Source of the DNA: Diphasiastrum complanatum
Taxonomy: Eukaryota; Streptophyta; Lycopodiopsida; Lycopodiales; Lycopodiaceae
Assembly: GCA_029204225.1 (NCBI GenBank)
Contig: CM055097.1
Span: 69,802,572-69,866,571 of the forward strand
Direction of reading: 5' to 3'
DNA: 64,000 nucleotides
Below the pieces are notes generated by a model that was not told where the DNA came from, did not search any database, and worked only from the letters and a program-made list of their open reading frames with translations. Positions 45,480 to 56,450 of the stretch are shown here, piece after piece. The translations under genes were made by a program, and so were the position numbers. Position 1 is the stretch's first letter. Every line of letters starts with the position of its first letter.

Positions 45480-46422
45480 GTGAGGATGGAGTCACTTCTT
45501 GAGATGAATGATGTTTTGGATATTGTTGTAGGTTTGGAGGAGAGACCAGCAACACAACAAGATCAATTGAGGTATGACAAGAGGGCCAAGAAGGCTCTAC
45601 ACATGATAAAGATGAATGTTACCAATGAACTTCTCAAGGAAGTTGGTAAGTGCACATCATCTTTGGAAGCTTGGAATTCATTGAAGAAGCTTTATGAATC
45701 CAATTCTACTTCTAGAGTGTTGACTCTAAGAAGACAAATCTTTTCTTGTTTGCAAAAGAATGAAGAAAGTCCAAGTACTTTTGTTTTGAGAATGAAAGCA
45801 TTGAATGATAAGTTAGCTTGCATAGATGAAAGCATTAAGGAAGGAGAGCTTATTCAAGTGATTCTTAATGGCTTGTTGGATGCTCATGCTAACATTGTTC
45901 AAAGTATTGCTATTCAAAAGACTTTGCCAAGTTTGATGGATCTTCAAGAGATCTTGATCAATGAGGAATATAGGCTTCAAGCAAGAGGTGGATCTACATT
46001 GACACTTCAAGAGGATGCTATGTTCACAAAGGGCAAATTCAAGGGCAAAACCAAAAGCAAGTGGTCTAAAGGGCAAGATCAAGTGGATGCTTCTTCAAGT
46101 GGCAAAAAGAAGGATAGATCAAAGCTCAAGTGCTTCTATTGTGGCATCAAAGGACACTTTGCAAGTGAGTGCTACAAGAAGAAGAGAGATCAAGGAGACA
46201 AGCAAGGTAATCTTACTCTTGATGAGGATGGTTTGGATGTGCAAGATGCAAATGATGATGCTTTTGTGATGTCTTCATGTATGCTTGCTAATGATGGAGA
46301 TCTAGATCCTTGGTGGATTGATAGTGGAGCAAGTTCACACATGACCTTTCTCAAAGAGTACTTCACTTATTTGTTGGCATATGGAGATGACAAGAGGGTG
46401 ATCTACATGGCCAATGATGGTG
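45480..46422 (+). pseudogene. Family A Copia gag and start of protease
   Basis: Open frame with MESLLEMNDVLDIVVGLEER, SSLEAWNSLKKLYESNST and RVLTLRRQIFSCLQKNEES (UBN2 core), a Lys-rich segment, a CCHC zinc knuckle CFYCGIKGHFASEC near 46135, and the protease start WWIDSGASSHMTFLKEYF near 46312 with the catalytic DSG. Compared with 27809 the true N-terminus is damaged: the ATG is lost and the frame is broken near 45410-45480, so translation from a downstream Met would drop about 25 residues. The frame then runs into the inverted LTR and stops at 46553. Confidence 0.88.
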
Positions 46423-46526
46423 AGAACTTTGAAAAGTCAACCTCTAAGTCTAAAACAAGTTTTGGCCTCAATATGCCAAATATGGAAATATTGCAAAATG
46501 TGATGAAACTAGTTGAATCTTTCACA
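46423..46526 (-). repeat. First 104 bases of the 3' LTR, inverted
   Basis: Reverse complement begins TGTGAAAGATTCAAC at 46526, adjacent to the polypurine tract (GTTGAAGAGGGAG on minus), and follows the LTR to GACTTTTCAAAGTTC, where the inversion breakpoint meets the protease sequence at about 46422. Confidence 0.88.
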
Positions 46527-46529
46527 CTC

Positions 46530-47100
46530 CCTCTTCAACTAATTTTAGCATAGACTTTGATAATACTCCAAGTGAAGTCCTATGCTTCATGAACAAGTCT
46601 TTTCCCAATGCTTTGGTGAAGATATTAGCTACGCATTCCCTTGAAGACACATGTTGAAGCTCCACCTCCTTGGCAATGACTCGCTCCCTCACAAAATGAT
46701 ATTGTATCTCAATATGCTTGCTCCTAGCATGAAAGATAAGATTGGATGCCATTCTTTGGGCTGATTGATTGTCGCAAAAGATGATTGGGCTCTCTGAAAA
46801 ATCCAGCAAGTGAAGATCCTTGATCATCCTCTTGATCCATACCATCTCCTTTGTGCAATGTGTAAGAGCTTTGTACTCAACCTCACTAGATGACAATGAG
46901 TTAGTGGCTTGTTTCTTTGACATCCATGATATAGCTCCATCACCTATGAAAATACAATAAGAACTAATGGATTTTCTATCCATTACATCTCCAGCATAGT
47001 CCGAATCTGAAAATCCAAAAAGATTAGGTGATGATCCCTCATACAATATGCCAAAATCTCGAGTTCCAATGATGTACCTCAAAACTCGCTTTCCTAGCTT
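46530..47100 (-). pseudogene. Family A RNase H
   Basis: MRYIIGTRDFGILYEGSSPN near 47080, FGFSDSDYAGDVMDRKSISS, YCIFIGDGAISWMSKKQATN, SLSSSEVEYKALTHCTKEMV, SPIIFCDNQSAQRMASNLIF, HARSKHIEIQYHFVRERVIA and ANIFTKALGKDLF near 46600, an essentially complete Copia RNase H with D, E and D positions present. It removes template RNA in active elements. The open frame is uninterrupted for 186 codons. It lies directly after the cargo segment, without the upstream RT core. Confidence 0.9.
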
Positions 47101-47109
47101 TCAATGCTC

Positions 47110-48190
47110 CTAGCATAGTTTTTGCCAATAGAACTTTGATCCATCATAAAAATGATCTTCTTCCTAAGAATATATCTCCTTTCAATGATCATGTAATGCT
47201 CAAAATAGAAACAACCATAATTGATATAGAGAATAGTGTCCACTTGGGATGCTTCACTATTTCTTACATCAATTTTACATGTAAAAATGTGACTAGAACA
47301 TGAAGAATCAAATAGAATGTAAATGAAATGATTTCACCATGCTTCCAACTCTGAACTCTCTGGAAAAATACAGCAAACAAACAATAAATGTGAGTGATCA
47401 ACTTTTGCTTGCATGTCTCCTCCTCCTTTGTCCTTTGTTGCCATGTATCCACCATGATACTCCATGAATGAGCCTCCATCTCCATCTTGCCACAAGAAAC
47501 CATCAAACCTTGGAAATCCATGAGTAGGTGAGTACATTAATGATGCAAATCCAGCACCACATGACTCCATAAACCAAGTAGTTTGCACTAGTCCATCTTC
47601 AAGATCTACTTGACACAAGAAAATGACCATGAATTCACCAAAAATTGACAATCTCCAAGTATTGGCACCAAGTAGCTCAACACTTGAGAACTTAGCCATG
47701 GATGAGTGACATAATGAACCTCCAATAGCTTCATTTCTATCAGCAAAATCAGCCAAGAATGCTAGTACAAATCCAACATCAAAACAATGCTCACCAATGT
47801 AGCTAGTTTTACCATATCTTGACAATTTGAACACATCCACATGAAATTGCTCAAACATGAGATAGAACAAGTAAAGTAAACTTGAACAACACTTCCTTGC
47901 TGCTCCTTTGACCTTACTTGAGTCTTCAATATGCTGCAAAAACAGATCCATAACACCCTTGCCAATTACCTCTCCTTTGATGCTCTTGACTAGCTCCAAA
48001 TTGCCAACTTCCCTTTTGACTAGTTGAAGCGCTTTGAGATCAATTTCTTGATCTTCAACTTGACCATCAAAGTCATTGAACAAACTTTGTTTTCCAGATC
48101 CATTACTTGATTTTACAGCAAGATAACATCCATCCACTTGCATAGCTCCATGTACACAAGAAGATCTTCCAAAAGATGTTCCACTCTTCA
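47110..48190 (-). other. Unrecognised cargo segment in the family A element
   Basis: About 1.08 kb between a stub of the RT start (EEEWIQAMDLEYQSLMKSG near 48230) and RNase H. It is open on the minus strand for much of its length (48272-47334): NGSGKQSLFNDFDG, SSLLYLFYLMFEQFHVDVFK, LLGANTWRLSIFGEFMVIFL, PRFDGFLWQDGDGGSFMEY. The same segment occurs at 61890-62920 and its tail at 28465-28700. I do not recognise any domain. In a roughly 220-base stretch compared with 61.5 kb copy I count nine substitutions and all nine alter the residue, one to a stop, so it is not behaving as a conserved protein. Confidence 0.7.
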
Positions 48191-48199
48191 TAAGAGATT

Positions 48200-48785
48200 G
48201 ATACTCAAGATCCATTGCTTGGATCCACTCCTCTTCTTTCCTTGCTTGATCTACACTTGTAGGATCATCCAAAGAGGTTAGGAAAGCAACATAATTTCCA
48301 GAAACTACTTGTTTACCCTTTTGATCATATGTGAGCCTTGAAGGTACTTGTCTTTCTCTTGATGTTCTCCTTGGTTAGACAAAGCACAAGACTCGCAAAC
48401 ATGCTTGTCATTACTTAAGGAACTTGGAAGACCAATCACAACCTTCTTCCTTGCCATTACCTCCAATGACTTGAAGTTGAGGTGTCCCATCCTTTTGTGC
48501 CAAACCTCTTGATTAGAAATTTGCTCCCTTGCAACACATCCAACTTGGTTAGCAATAACACAAGCATCAAGTTTGAACAACTTCCCTTGCCTTTTACCTT
48601 TTCCAATCAAGACATCCTTCCTTTTGATCAAACAAGCATCTCCATCAAACTCCACCTTGAGACCCTTACTTAGAATTTGACTCACACTAAGCAAATTGTT
48701 GGTAATAGATGGAATAAACAAGACATGCTCCAAATGAACATTCCTATTTGTAGAGAGAGAAATAGGAATTGTGCCAATCCCTTTG
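48200..48785 (-). pseudogene. Family A protease end, pre-integrase region and RT stub
   Basis: Minus strand: GIGTIPISLSTNRNVHLEHV, LFIPSITNNLLSVSQILSKG, GKRQGKLFKLDACVIANQVG, VWHKRMGHLNFKSLEVMARK and CESCALSNQ, the end of protease linker and GAG-pre-integrase with its zinc residues. Immediately after (near 48370) the frame passes to sequence like the far end of integrase and RT start (DDPTSVDQARKEEEWIQAMD). The whole DDE integrase core is therefore deleted. Confidence 0.85.
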
Positions 48786-49326
48786 CTAAATTTCATCTGA
48801 ATAAACACTTTTTGAAAGTGTGGGAAAGATAGAATGCGAGTTTGAGTAGATTCAATTTGAATAAGTTGGGTACATTGAATCTAGACCCAAAATTGGTAGG
48901 GTTAGCATTTTGGTGGGAAAGCCAAGTGGCCAAATAGGGTTTGGACCTGCTATAAAAGGATGTAACTTGTGGAGAGAGTCATCTTCTCTCTTCTCTATCT
49001 CATTTCATGCTTATACATGGTTCTCTTGGGTTCTACTATCCATTGGTGCACTATCTTGGTGATTGCTTGCAATTCTATGTGTAGAATGATCTATATTTGC
49101 TATTTTTGGATCCACACATGTGAGATACAGTAGCTTGCTGGTTTTGTACGGACAACAACAGTACATAATCATTTCATTCAAGTTTGATCAAGTTCTATTA
49201 GTGTTTGCATCTCAAATTGTGTGTAGATGCTGATTTTTCTACATTGGTGAAATTGGTAGTGTATTTCTCTTTCTAACCAAAGATCATTCAAGTAGATTGG
49301 ATCTTAAGGATCTGAAATCTTTCACA
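48786..49326 (+). repeat. Remainder of the 3' LTR, plus orientation
   Basis: Starts within the LTR at CTAAATTTCATCTGAATAAA and runs to GATCTGAAATCTTTCACA. TATA box TATAAAAG at 48951-48958. Together with the inverted 104 bases at 46423-46526 it makes a full LTR of about 645 bases. Confidence 0.9.
48951..48958 (+). promoter_or_regulatory. LTR TATA box
   Basis: TATAAAAG in the 3' LTR, followed by GATGTAACTTGTGGAG as in the sister LTRs. Confidence 0.6.
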
Positions 49327-49331
49327 ATCAA

Positions 49332-50336
49332 CACGTTGACGAGAGGATTGTGACGTAGTAACTGGAAGGACATGGAAACCACTCTCAAAAGCGATTGTGG
49401 CAACCACATCTCGAATAGTATCATGTGAAGATATCCGATCACCACCAGAAGGACATCAAAAGATGCGTGCCTAAAGAGTCCAAAGCATGACCACATGAAC
49501 ATTTGACAATTCCACCAGCTAATGACGGATGAGGGAGACCCAACCTTAGAGGGATTGCTTCCAAGAAGAACTCATAAGACATACGCAAATGAGAAAGAAT
49601 TGGACGTGCCAACAACCAAGCCCCGGCCCCAGTACCAGCACAAGAAAACAAGCGTGCATGAACGACGTCCGAAGGAGAGTCTCATATCACCTGGGTGAAA
49701 AGATAAGAATGCAATTGCTCAGATAAAGAGTGTTGTAGATACGGTTTTGAGTTAATGATCAATGATTCAAAAGGGGACATATGCGATTGAACGACAGTCG
49801 ACAATAAATCTCAAACATTCCATAGTGACCGTTGAAAACCCAGACAACCTATTTCCACATATGTCACCGATTGAAAAGGAGAGGATGATCATTCTGCTGG
49901 AATTGAGAGACGAGTGCAGAAGCAACCAAAGCCCAACTTCCCAAATAAGCAACTGGACCAACTTGTTTTGAAGAAGATAAACCCAGCCCACTCGAAGAGG
50001 CAAGCAAAAATATTTGACGCTTGAGCAATATGCCATTGGAATGTTGCAAAAAATCTGTTGCAAGTAAGCTTTCCAAAATCTGTAACAAGGAATCATCAAA
50101 GCCTTGTAAAAGCTGCATAATATTTGAAGAGGGAGGAATACAACGTAGCAAATAACTAGGACGTTGAGCAAAACAACGAGTGAGAATGGCGAATGCAACT
50201 TGCACGTTGTCCAATTTTGGAAGTAAATCAGAATGCTGAATTTGTTGCTGTAAAACATGCTAAACCATAGAATTGACATGAGCGGTTGAGCCGATAGGTA
50301 TTCCCAAAGCTTCAATACCATGTTCTGATGAGAGTA
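49332..50336 (-). pseudogene. Non-LTR-type RT/endonuclease relic, upstream part
   Basis: Minus strand from 50330: GIEALGIPIGSTAHVNSMV, stop, HVLQQQIQHSDLLPKLDNVQ, VAFAILTRCFAQRPSYLLRC and IPPSSNIMQLLQGFDDSLLQ, SGLGLSSSKQVGPVAYLGSW. After a broken stretch (49860-49660): LRLGLPHPSLAGG, CSCGHALDSLGTHLL, then one frameshift and GGDRISSHDTIRDVVATIAF up to QSSRQRVD at 49332. LGxPIG followed by LL...PxxxxxxLL...FDD and a CxCG...D..GxHLL cluster is the tail of a family of RT-like proteins with a C-terminal nuclease-like region. Class is inference. The N-terminal RT core is missing, cut by the Copia LTR at 50337. Confidence 0.7.
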
Positions 50337-50981
50337 TGAGGAGGATCGCAGTCACAAAGCTTTCGCGAAGAAACCATGACTCTCTCTTTGCCCTCGGATG
50401 GAGTTCAGATGCGATCGCTGGACACTGCCAGTTGAATCACTCATACAATCCTCCAGAGTGTAATCAGGCATTGCTGATCTACGTTTATAAAATTAATGCA
50501 ACATTCAACATAGTTTCAACCAAGGTGCAAAATTCAAATGAATAAGGAAACTTAGATAGATACATTAGCATTCGAGATCAAACACAGCAAGAAAATCATC
50601 TACATTGGTCTTTCTCTGATTTATTCAAGCACTGCATGAAAATCCACGCAGTGCGCTGGCTTGGGAAAAACACAGTTCTCTCATGAGCAATTGTCTCACT
50701 TTACTAGCGGACAGTTGGATCTACAGATCCTAGACAGAATTGTCTTTGCATGCAAGCAGACATGTATTTTGTATTTCGTCTTGATTGCTTACTAGCATCA
50801 GACTACTACGTTACACTGTATGTGTGTTCTGTTGATCTATATGTCAAGTAACATCCAGTACGTATAGTCGCTCTATGTAAATCTAAGATTAGAGTGATTA
50901 AGCATCTACAACTAATCAAGGAAATACAAGAGTGGCAGATTAGCCATGACCTAAAATGTATCTGCTGACGTCATGCCATCA
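50337..50981 (-). repeat. 3' LTR of the 50.3-61.5 kb Copia element
   Basis: The left edge TGAGGAGGATCGCAG abuts the RT relic at 50336 exactly where its frame ends. The right edge is placed at CATGCCATCA (50981), about 230 bases beyond the end of RNase H; no convincing polypurine tract marks it and the partner LTR is missing, so that border is a guess. Confidence 0.45.
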
Positions 50982-51009
50982 GATCAAATATTTGTACTTC
51001 TGGGTACTT

Positions 51010-51215
51010 GCATGATCTCGCTGGTACTCTCTGGTGCATGGAGGTCAGGAGAAGGTCTCGTTTTGGTCGTTTGCCTTCTCTCGTACTTGACCGCAAAAGA
51101 TTCTCGTTCATGAATCTTTCGAATTCGCAAACCGTTCGTCTTCGTCCCTTTGACTTTCGAGTTCGCGAAACTTTTTGTACTTCATGTCTCCTGAATTTCG
51201 TGTTCGCGAACATCT
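51010..51215. other. 3' untranslated stretch rich in TTCG/CGAA words
   Basis: Just after RNase H in element orientation. Contains several TTCGNGAA-like words (TTTCGAATTCGC, GAGTTCGCGAAAC, GTGTTCGCGAAC) that could form small hairpins. The minus frame 51213-50971 is Lys/Arg-rich without motif. Confidence 0.4.
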
Positions 51216-52423
51216 TCGTTAGGCTGCTCCTCTATCTCTCAAAGAGTCCTTTGTCCAGGGCTTTAGTGAAGATGTCAGCAACCATGTATTTCGTTCTGAT
51301 GAAGGTGGTCTACAACATCTTCTTCTCAATTAGATCCCTGATCAAGTGGTACTTGATCGCAATGTGCTTTGTTCTGGAATGGAACATGGGATCTTTCGTC
51401 AGGTGTATTGCAGAGGTGTTGTCCATCTACAAGACCAGGGGCTCGTTCCTTGTTTTGTCCAATTTGTTCAGGAACTACCTTAGCCAGATTATTTCGTTGG
51501 CCATCTTTGCTGCTGCAACATATTCTGCTTCACAAGATGACTTGGCTACAATGGTCTGCTTCTTGCTGACCCAGAGAACTGCTGCTCCTGATGCAATGGC
51601 GCATTCTCCTGAGATGCTTTTACAATCGTCCTTGAGGGATGCCCAACTAGCATCGTTGTAAAAAAATATCCTGAAACCTGCATCACGACAATAACACAAG
51701 CCATAATCTCTCGTTAATTGAAGATATTGCAAAATACGTTTTGCAATCTTCCAATGTGTCGAGCCTAGATTCGTGCAGAATTGGCTCATCCTGAACACTA
51801 CGTAAGCAATATCAGGACGTGTATTGTTTGCAAGGTACATCAATGATCCTATCAGCTTTCTGTAAGGTGTGAGCTGCATTTGTTCCCTCTCTTCCTCAGT
51901 CCTTGGACAGTCGTCACTTGTTAGCACCGTCCCTGCGAGCATTGGAGTGTTTGCTCCTTTGCAGTTCAGCATCCCAAAGTCCTCTAGGATCTTTTGGGTG
52001 TATCTGGATTGGTGAAGGTATAACTTACCTCCCTTGTAGTCCTTTTCAATTTGTAAGCCTAGGTAACACCTGGCTTCTCCCAGATTCACTATCTCGAAAT
52101 GTTTCTAGATGTCTGCCTTTACTTCAGCAATTAGCTGCTCACTCCTGCAAGTATCAGAGTGTTGTCCACATATATAGCCACTATGGTGATCTGCCCATAT
52201 GTAACTCTGACATATACATTAGAATCAGCCAACAGAGGCTTGAATCCTAATGATTTCAGGGCTTGATCTTTCTTCTTGTACAATTGTCGGGTTGATTGTT
52301 TCAGATCGTAGATGCTTCTATCCATTCTGCATGCATAGTCAGGAAGTGAACTCGAGACGTATCTTGGGGATTGATCCATGTAGACCTCTTCGTCTAATTC
52401 GCCATGCAAGAAGGCTGTCTTCT
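51215..52423 (-). pseudogene. Copia RT C-terminal half and RNase H
   Basis: TAFLHGELDEEVYMDQS at 52423-52370, SIYDLKQSTRQLYKKKDQAL near 52290, then AIYVDNTLILAG near 52165, where YVDD has become YVDN and the second catalytic aspartate is lost. After a stop: MNLGEARCYLGLQIEKDYKG near 52090, YRKLIGSLMYLANNTRPDIA near 51860, DASWASLKDDCKSISGECAI near 51650, KSSCEAEYVAAAKMANEIIW near 51530. The last part to VADIFTKALDKGLFER (about 51228) needs frame changes near 51475 and on. An inactive polymerase. Confidence 0.88.
52419..52423. other. Target duplication, left copy
   Basis: CTTCT immediately before TGTAAAGACC; the identical copy is at 59317-59321. Confidence 0.92.
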
Positions 52424-52914
52424 TGTAAAGACCACTAGGGACAATCCCCTAAGATGAGGATAGGAAAACACAAGAGAGACTGTGGAGTAAAACCACCCAA
52501 CCAAACCTAGATCCCTCCTGGAGAATCCTCCTGGATTTAGCCCCCAAGCCATGCCAAAGTGACAGCAAGAGGAGAAGAGCTCAACATGTAACCTAGACCA
52601 AAGTCGTTGACGGAATAATCACTACCTCAATATATAGAGAGTAGGATCCTATGCATGAGCACATGCAATCCCCATGCAGGTCAACTATAAATAGGTTACA
52701 GCTCTACATGCATACCTCCTGCCTATATCAGTCACATGTACATACACTACTCCATATGTCTCAATTAGAGTGTCTGGGTCCTCTCAAGCTTACTAGTCAC
52801 CAACAGGCCTCGACGTGGAATAAAATCTAGGCATGACCAATAATCTTGAATATTGGAGGGCCGGTCTACCATATTAGGACTATTCCAGGTCCTTAACCGA
52901 ATATGGCCATAACA
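52424..52914 (-). repeat. 3' LTR of the nested element
   Basis: TGTAAAGACCACTAGG to ATATGGCCATAACA on the plus strand, 491 bases. Contains ACTATAAATAGG near 52685, a possible TATA-like word on either strand. Confidence 0.95.
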
Positions 52915-55884
52915 TTCTTCCTCCCTTAAACAGGTTCTGTCCTCAGAACGGGAAAAAATAAAACATGAAATGATTCCTTAAACTTTCAAATCTTACCCAT
53001 GAATCATTATTTTTAGTCTGATCTTTCCATTTGAATAAGTACTCAGAGATGCAACAATATTTCAATTGCTTGCTCCTACTCTTGAATACTAACTCAAATT
53101 CCAAAAGATACACTAAACTATAAATTCTCCAAATGGCTTGATCTGCTCCAAAACAAAAGTTCATCACCTTCATGTAATCTTGATTATATGAAACACTGGG
53201 TGACTTTACTTTATTTTAGAAATCATATCGGAAAGCTAAAGAAATATCATTTCAATTTCTTACAGTAAATAAGGCTTCTTGGTACAAATATTCTTAGAAT
53301 ATCCAAATATTCTAAAATACCACAATTCAGTCATCTAAAATCTCTAGGAGATCCATCAAGTCTCAGATAAATATAACTCAAACCAGAGTACTGCAGTTAC
53401 TCTAATGAGTTAACAGCCCCATTTCTAGCATCTTATGCAAAGAAATCAGCATCTATCTGTATCTTAATAGATGTATCTGTCTCCTATAAAATTGGAGATG
53501 TAGACTGAACTTTGTACACAAGCACTTATAGACATAAGTATGCAAATACTTAATGAAAATGCCTATGAGATCCATACAATCTCAAGTATGTACGAGAGTA
53601 AAGAAATTTAGAGTTCAACCAACAGATTTAAATCCTTGGCTCACCCATTTGATCAAGAATTACTCATTATCTTAAGAATTTTCAGATTTTTTTCAAATGA
53701 CCTTTAAGTATCAATTTATGATCCGTCAATCATAAACATTTAGAATATTATGATTCGTCAATCATAATTCTCCGAACTCAAAAACCATACTTAACCATTG
53801 AAAGATATTGGATTATGTGTACAACATACAACTCAGAAAATATAAGAATCAGTCTAAAAAAATTTACACAAGGAAAATCACTGGATTCCAAGAATATTCT
53901 TTCAAACCGATTCTTATCAAATTATGAGTTCCAAATTCTGCAATCATCCAAGTAATTAAAGACTATTATAACATTCATCTTTAACAATATAAACTCTATA
54001 CAATCTCCTAGAACATCATCTAGAGATTACAAAGTTCTGCTGAATTCTTAAAATTTAGTTTAACATTCTCGGTACCATTAGGATCTCGTATCCAATTGAG
54101 CTTACTGGGATACTATCACTAATGAATAAAGTCTATTTCTCAACTGAGAAATACTCATCCAAGAAATCAGTATCCTATGCACACAATTCCTTAATGAATC
54201 CAAATGACTCATAAATTATGTGTCTTACAAGCAATACACACAAAACAAATAGTTTTCGGTGAATTCTCTTCACACTGTCCATTTTACCAATTAACTTCCA
54301 CAAGAGTAAATCAACTACTCAAGTTAATTGCTCATGATTTAGAAATCTTAAATGTGCAGGTGCAACTCTTAATTATACATGTACAACACCACATTTAGAT
54401 CATCATCCAAAATGATCTATCAGAACAGATCTGTTAACTCTGCAAGTAATTTTCAAACACAATACTTGATTATATGTCTATGTTTATCAACTAGGTTAAG
54501 TGCACCAGATAACCTTAGTAACCAAGAATACATAGCAGATCCACACAAGATTAATTGTGCACTTATGAGAAAAATCTCACTATGACCCAGTACATAAACA
54601 CATATGTCCTTATCTGGCAGATTCCTCCAAAATTCGCATATGTTAATCACATATCTCACTGAGAATCTTGTAACTCAGCTACAGAAGTTTCTATTTCTCT
54701 TGAGTAAATAACATATCTGGGAAATCTTTGAAGTGAATAATTGCACATCACAAGTTTTCCAACCATCATACTTTTATCAACAAAATTCCTTCAATCATTC
54801 AACCTACTTCAGATCTCAGTGCACAAACTAAGATTAGGCTGACTTATACCGACATCTTTGGATATAAGGTTAAGATTAAACCTTTATTCCACTGATCCAA
54901 TCCATAACTAAATGGTACTTGGTAGCCAATCAGTGAACCTTAATTTAATCTTTACCACTACTTCCCATACTCATGAATATCTCATAGCCCAAAAACTCCC
55001 AAATCTCCTCTAGTTCCAGATTATTCAAAATAATCATCTAGAGATTTTCTCTATTCACACTGGATAGTTCCACCATTGCACACAAAATGGATTCCACAAA
55101 AGATATCTATGCAATTGGTTGATCCCATGAAAGTCTTATTCCTATCATTTTCTTCTCCCCCTTTTTAATAAAATTCCATAATTTCGATCAAAAAGTTCTC
55201 ATGAGACAATGTATAAGATATCAAAGATTTGAAAAAGTCAGTAATGAGTATTCAATACTATCACAAACTGGACTTTTTCCTTAAAATCATTAAATATCTT
55301 ATCTCGAGTGATAGAAACATTACTCTCAATAATCAACTATCTAATAGAGATAATCAATTGGGTTCAGGAAGTCTAAATTCCACTTAATCAATTGAAGACA
55401 TCAATCGATTATGAGCTATATTCACAAACCTGAAATGGAAGCATGAATTCATATAACTTAAACAGTCCTTCAAAACCTAGTTCTACATTGGAAGGAATTA
55501 TATGATTCTCAATCCAATTGTCTCGTATATAAGAAATTTTTAAAAAGTAGAAGTTTAAAATTAATAGAGAAATAGCTTTTAAGGGTTTCCGATTTGGAAT
55601 TTATGAGATACCATTGAGGGATCAGGATCTATATCTCATAACCACTCCAAATACACTAAGTAAAATTAACCAATGGTTTCAATGTTAGAATTACTATTAA
55701 TGTAAACACTAACCACTGGCCTACAGATCATTCTCACCCAAGAATTTCCTCTTTGAAATCACTGATGTCCCATACCACTAGTTTTCTCTCCAAGAAAGCC
55801 CTTTGCTTTTAGATCCGAGCAACAGAAAATCAAAAAGACTAACTGACCATCCTATAACCAATATAGGGTCCAATCTTCAACCAT

Positions 55885-56450
55885 TTACTAGAAAGATACC
55901 TTCAACTATTGAATTCTCCATTTCCTTAAGTTTTCACAGTAGATGACCATATCATCTAAGAATACCACTAGGCATTGACCCCTGTACGGACGAGAAACCT
56001 CGTTCATATACAGTGTAAATGACTTGAGTTTATTCTTCAAAACCAAAAGGAAAAATTCAATATAGTTGAAGTATACCAATAGATATCCAATATCTAAATC
56101 CGAAATGGTACAAGAAATTCAATTCCTTCAAGAAGATCAATAAATTGCATTATCTGATAATCCAGAGATCTAAACCTCTATTAGGATTTCAAATACCAGA
56201 TATGCACATATCTATTCCACCAAATACTGGAGTACCCCCAAAATTTGTTCCTAATGGATCGCAATAATCAAGTTCAAAATTGTGATTTAACAAAAATCTG
56301 CACATGGCTTTACCGTCACATGAACAACCCATCTGGTTGGTACTATCATTCCCGAATTCCTACCATTTGAGAGTTTCAATTCTTAGGAATAAGGCTCATT
56401 ACAGTACAAATGTGAACCAAGTGTCATTCTCATTCCATGTCACAATTTTC
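55885..56450 (-). pseudogene. Gypsy-type RT fragment in the nested element
   Basis: Minus strand near 55990-55900: YMNEVSRPYRGQCLVVFLDD then MVIYCENLRKW, the catalytic region of a Gypsy RT (VFLDD with both Asp). Just upstream (about 56090) FPFGFEE-like residues stand where MPFGLxNAP is usual. Further upstream near 56350 RNSGMIVPTRWVVHVTVKP resembles the RT start. Many stops and frameshifts. It identifies the element as Gypsy-like by descent. Confidence 0.6.

Larger units (their letters stand above)
44196..49326 (+). mobile_element. Family A Copia element with an internal inversion
   Basis: Plus-strand 5' LTR, primer site and gag-protease (to about 46422) are followed by an inverted block (46423-48785) that holds, on the minus strand, the pre-integrase region, a fragment of RT start, the cargo segment, RNase H, the polypurine tract and the first 104 bases of the 3' LTR. 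The remaining 3' LTR is again plus (48786-49326). Reversing the block would give the normal Copia order. The integrase core and RT core are absent. Target duplication ATAAA/ATCAA. Confidence 0.88.

Noticed and set aside
49767-50321. 184-codon minus ORF at 49.8-50.3 kb
   Set aside because: It is the wrong frame for most of its length; the recognisable RT-tail residues are in the overlapping frame used for the relic.
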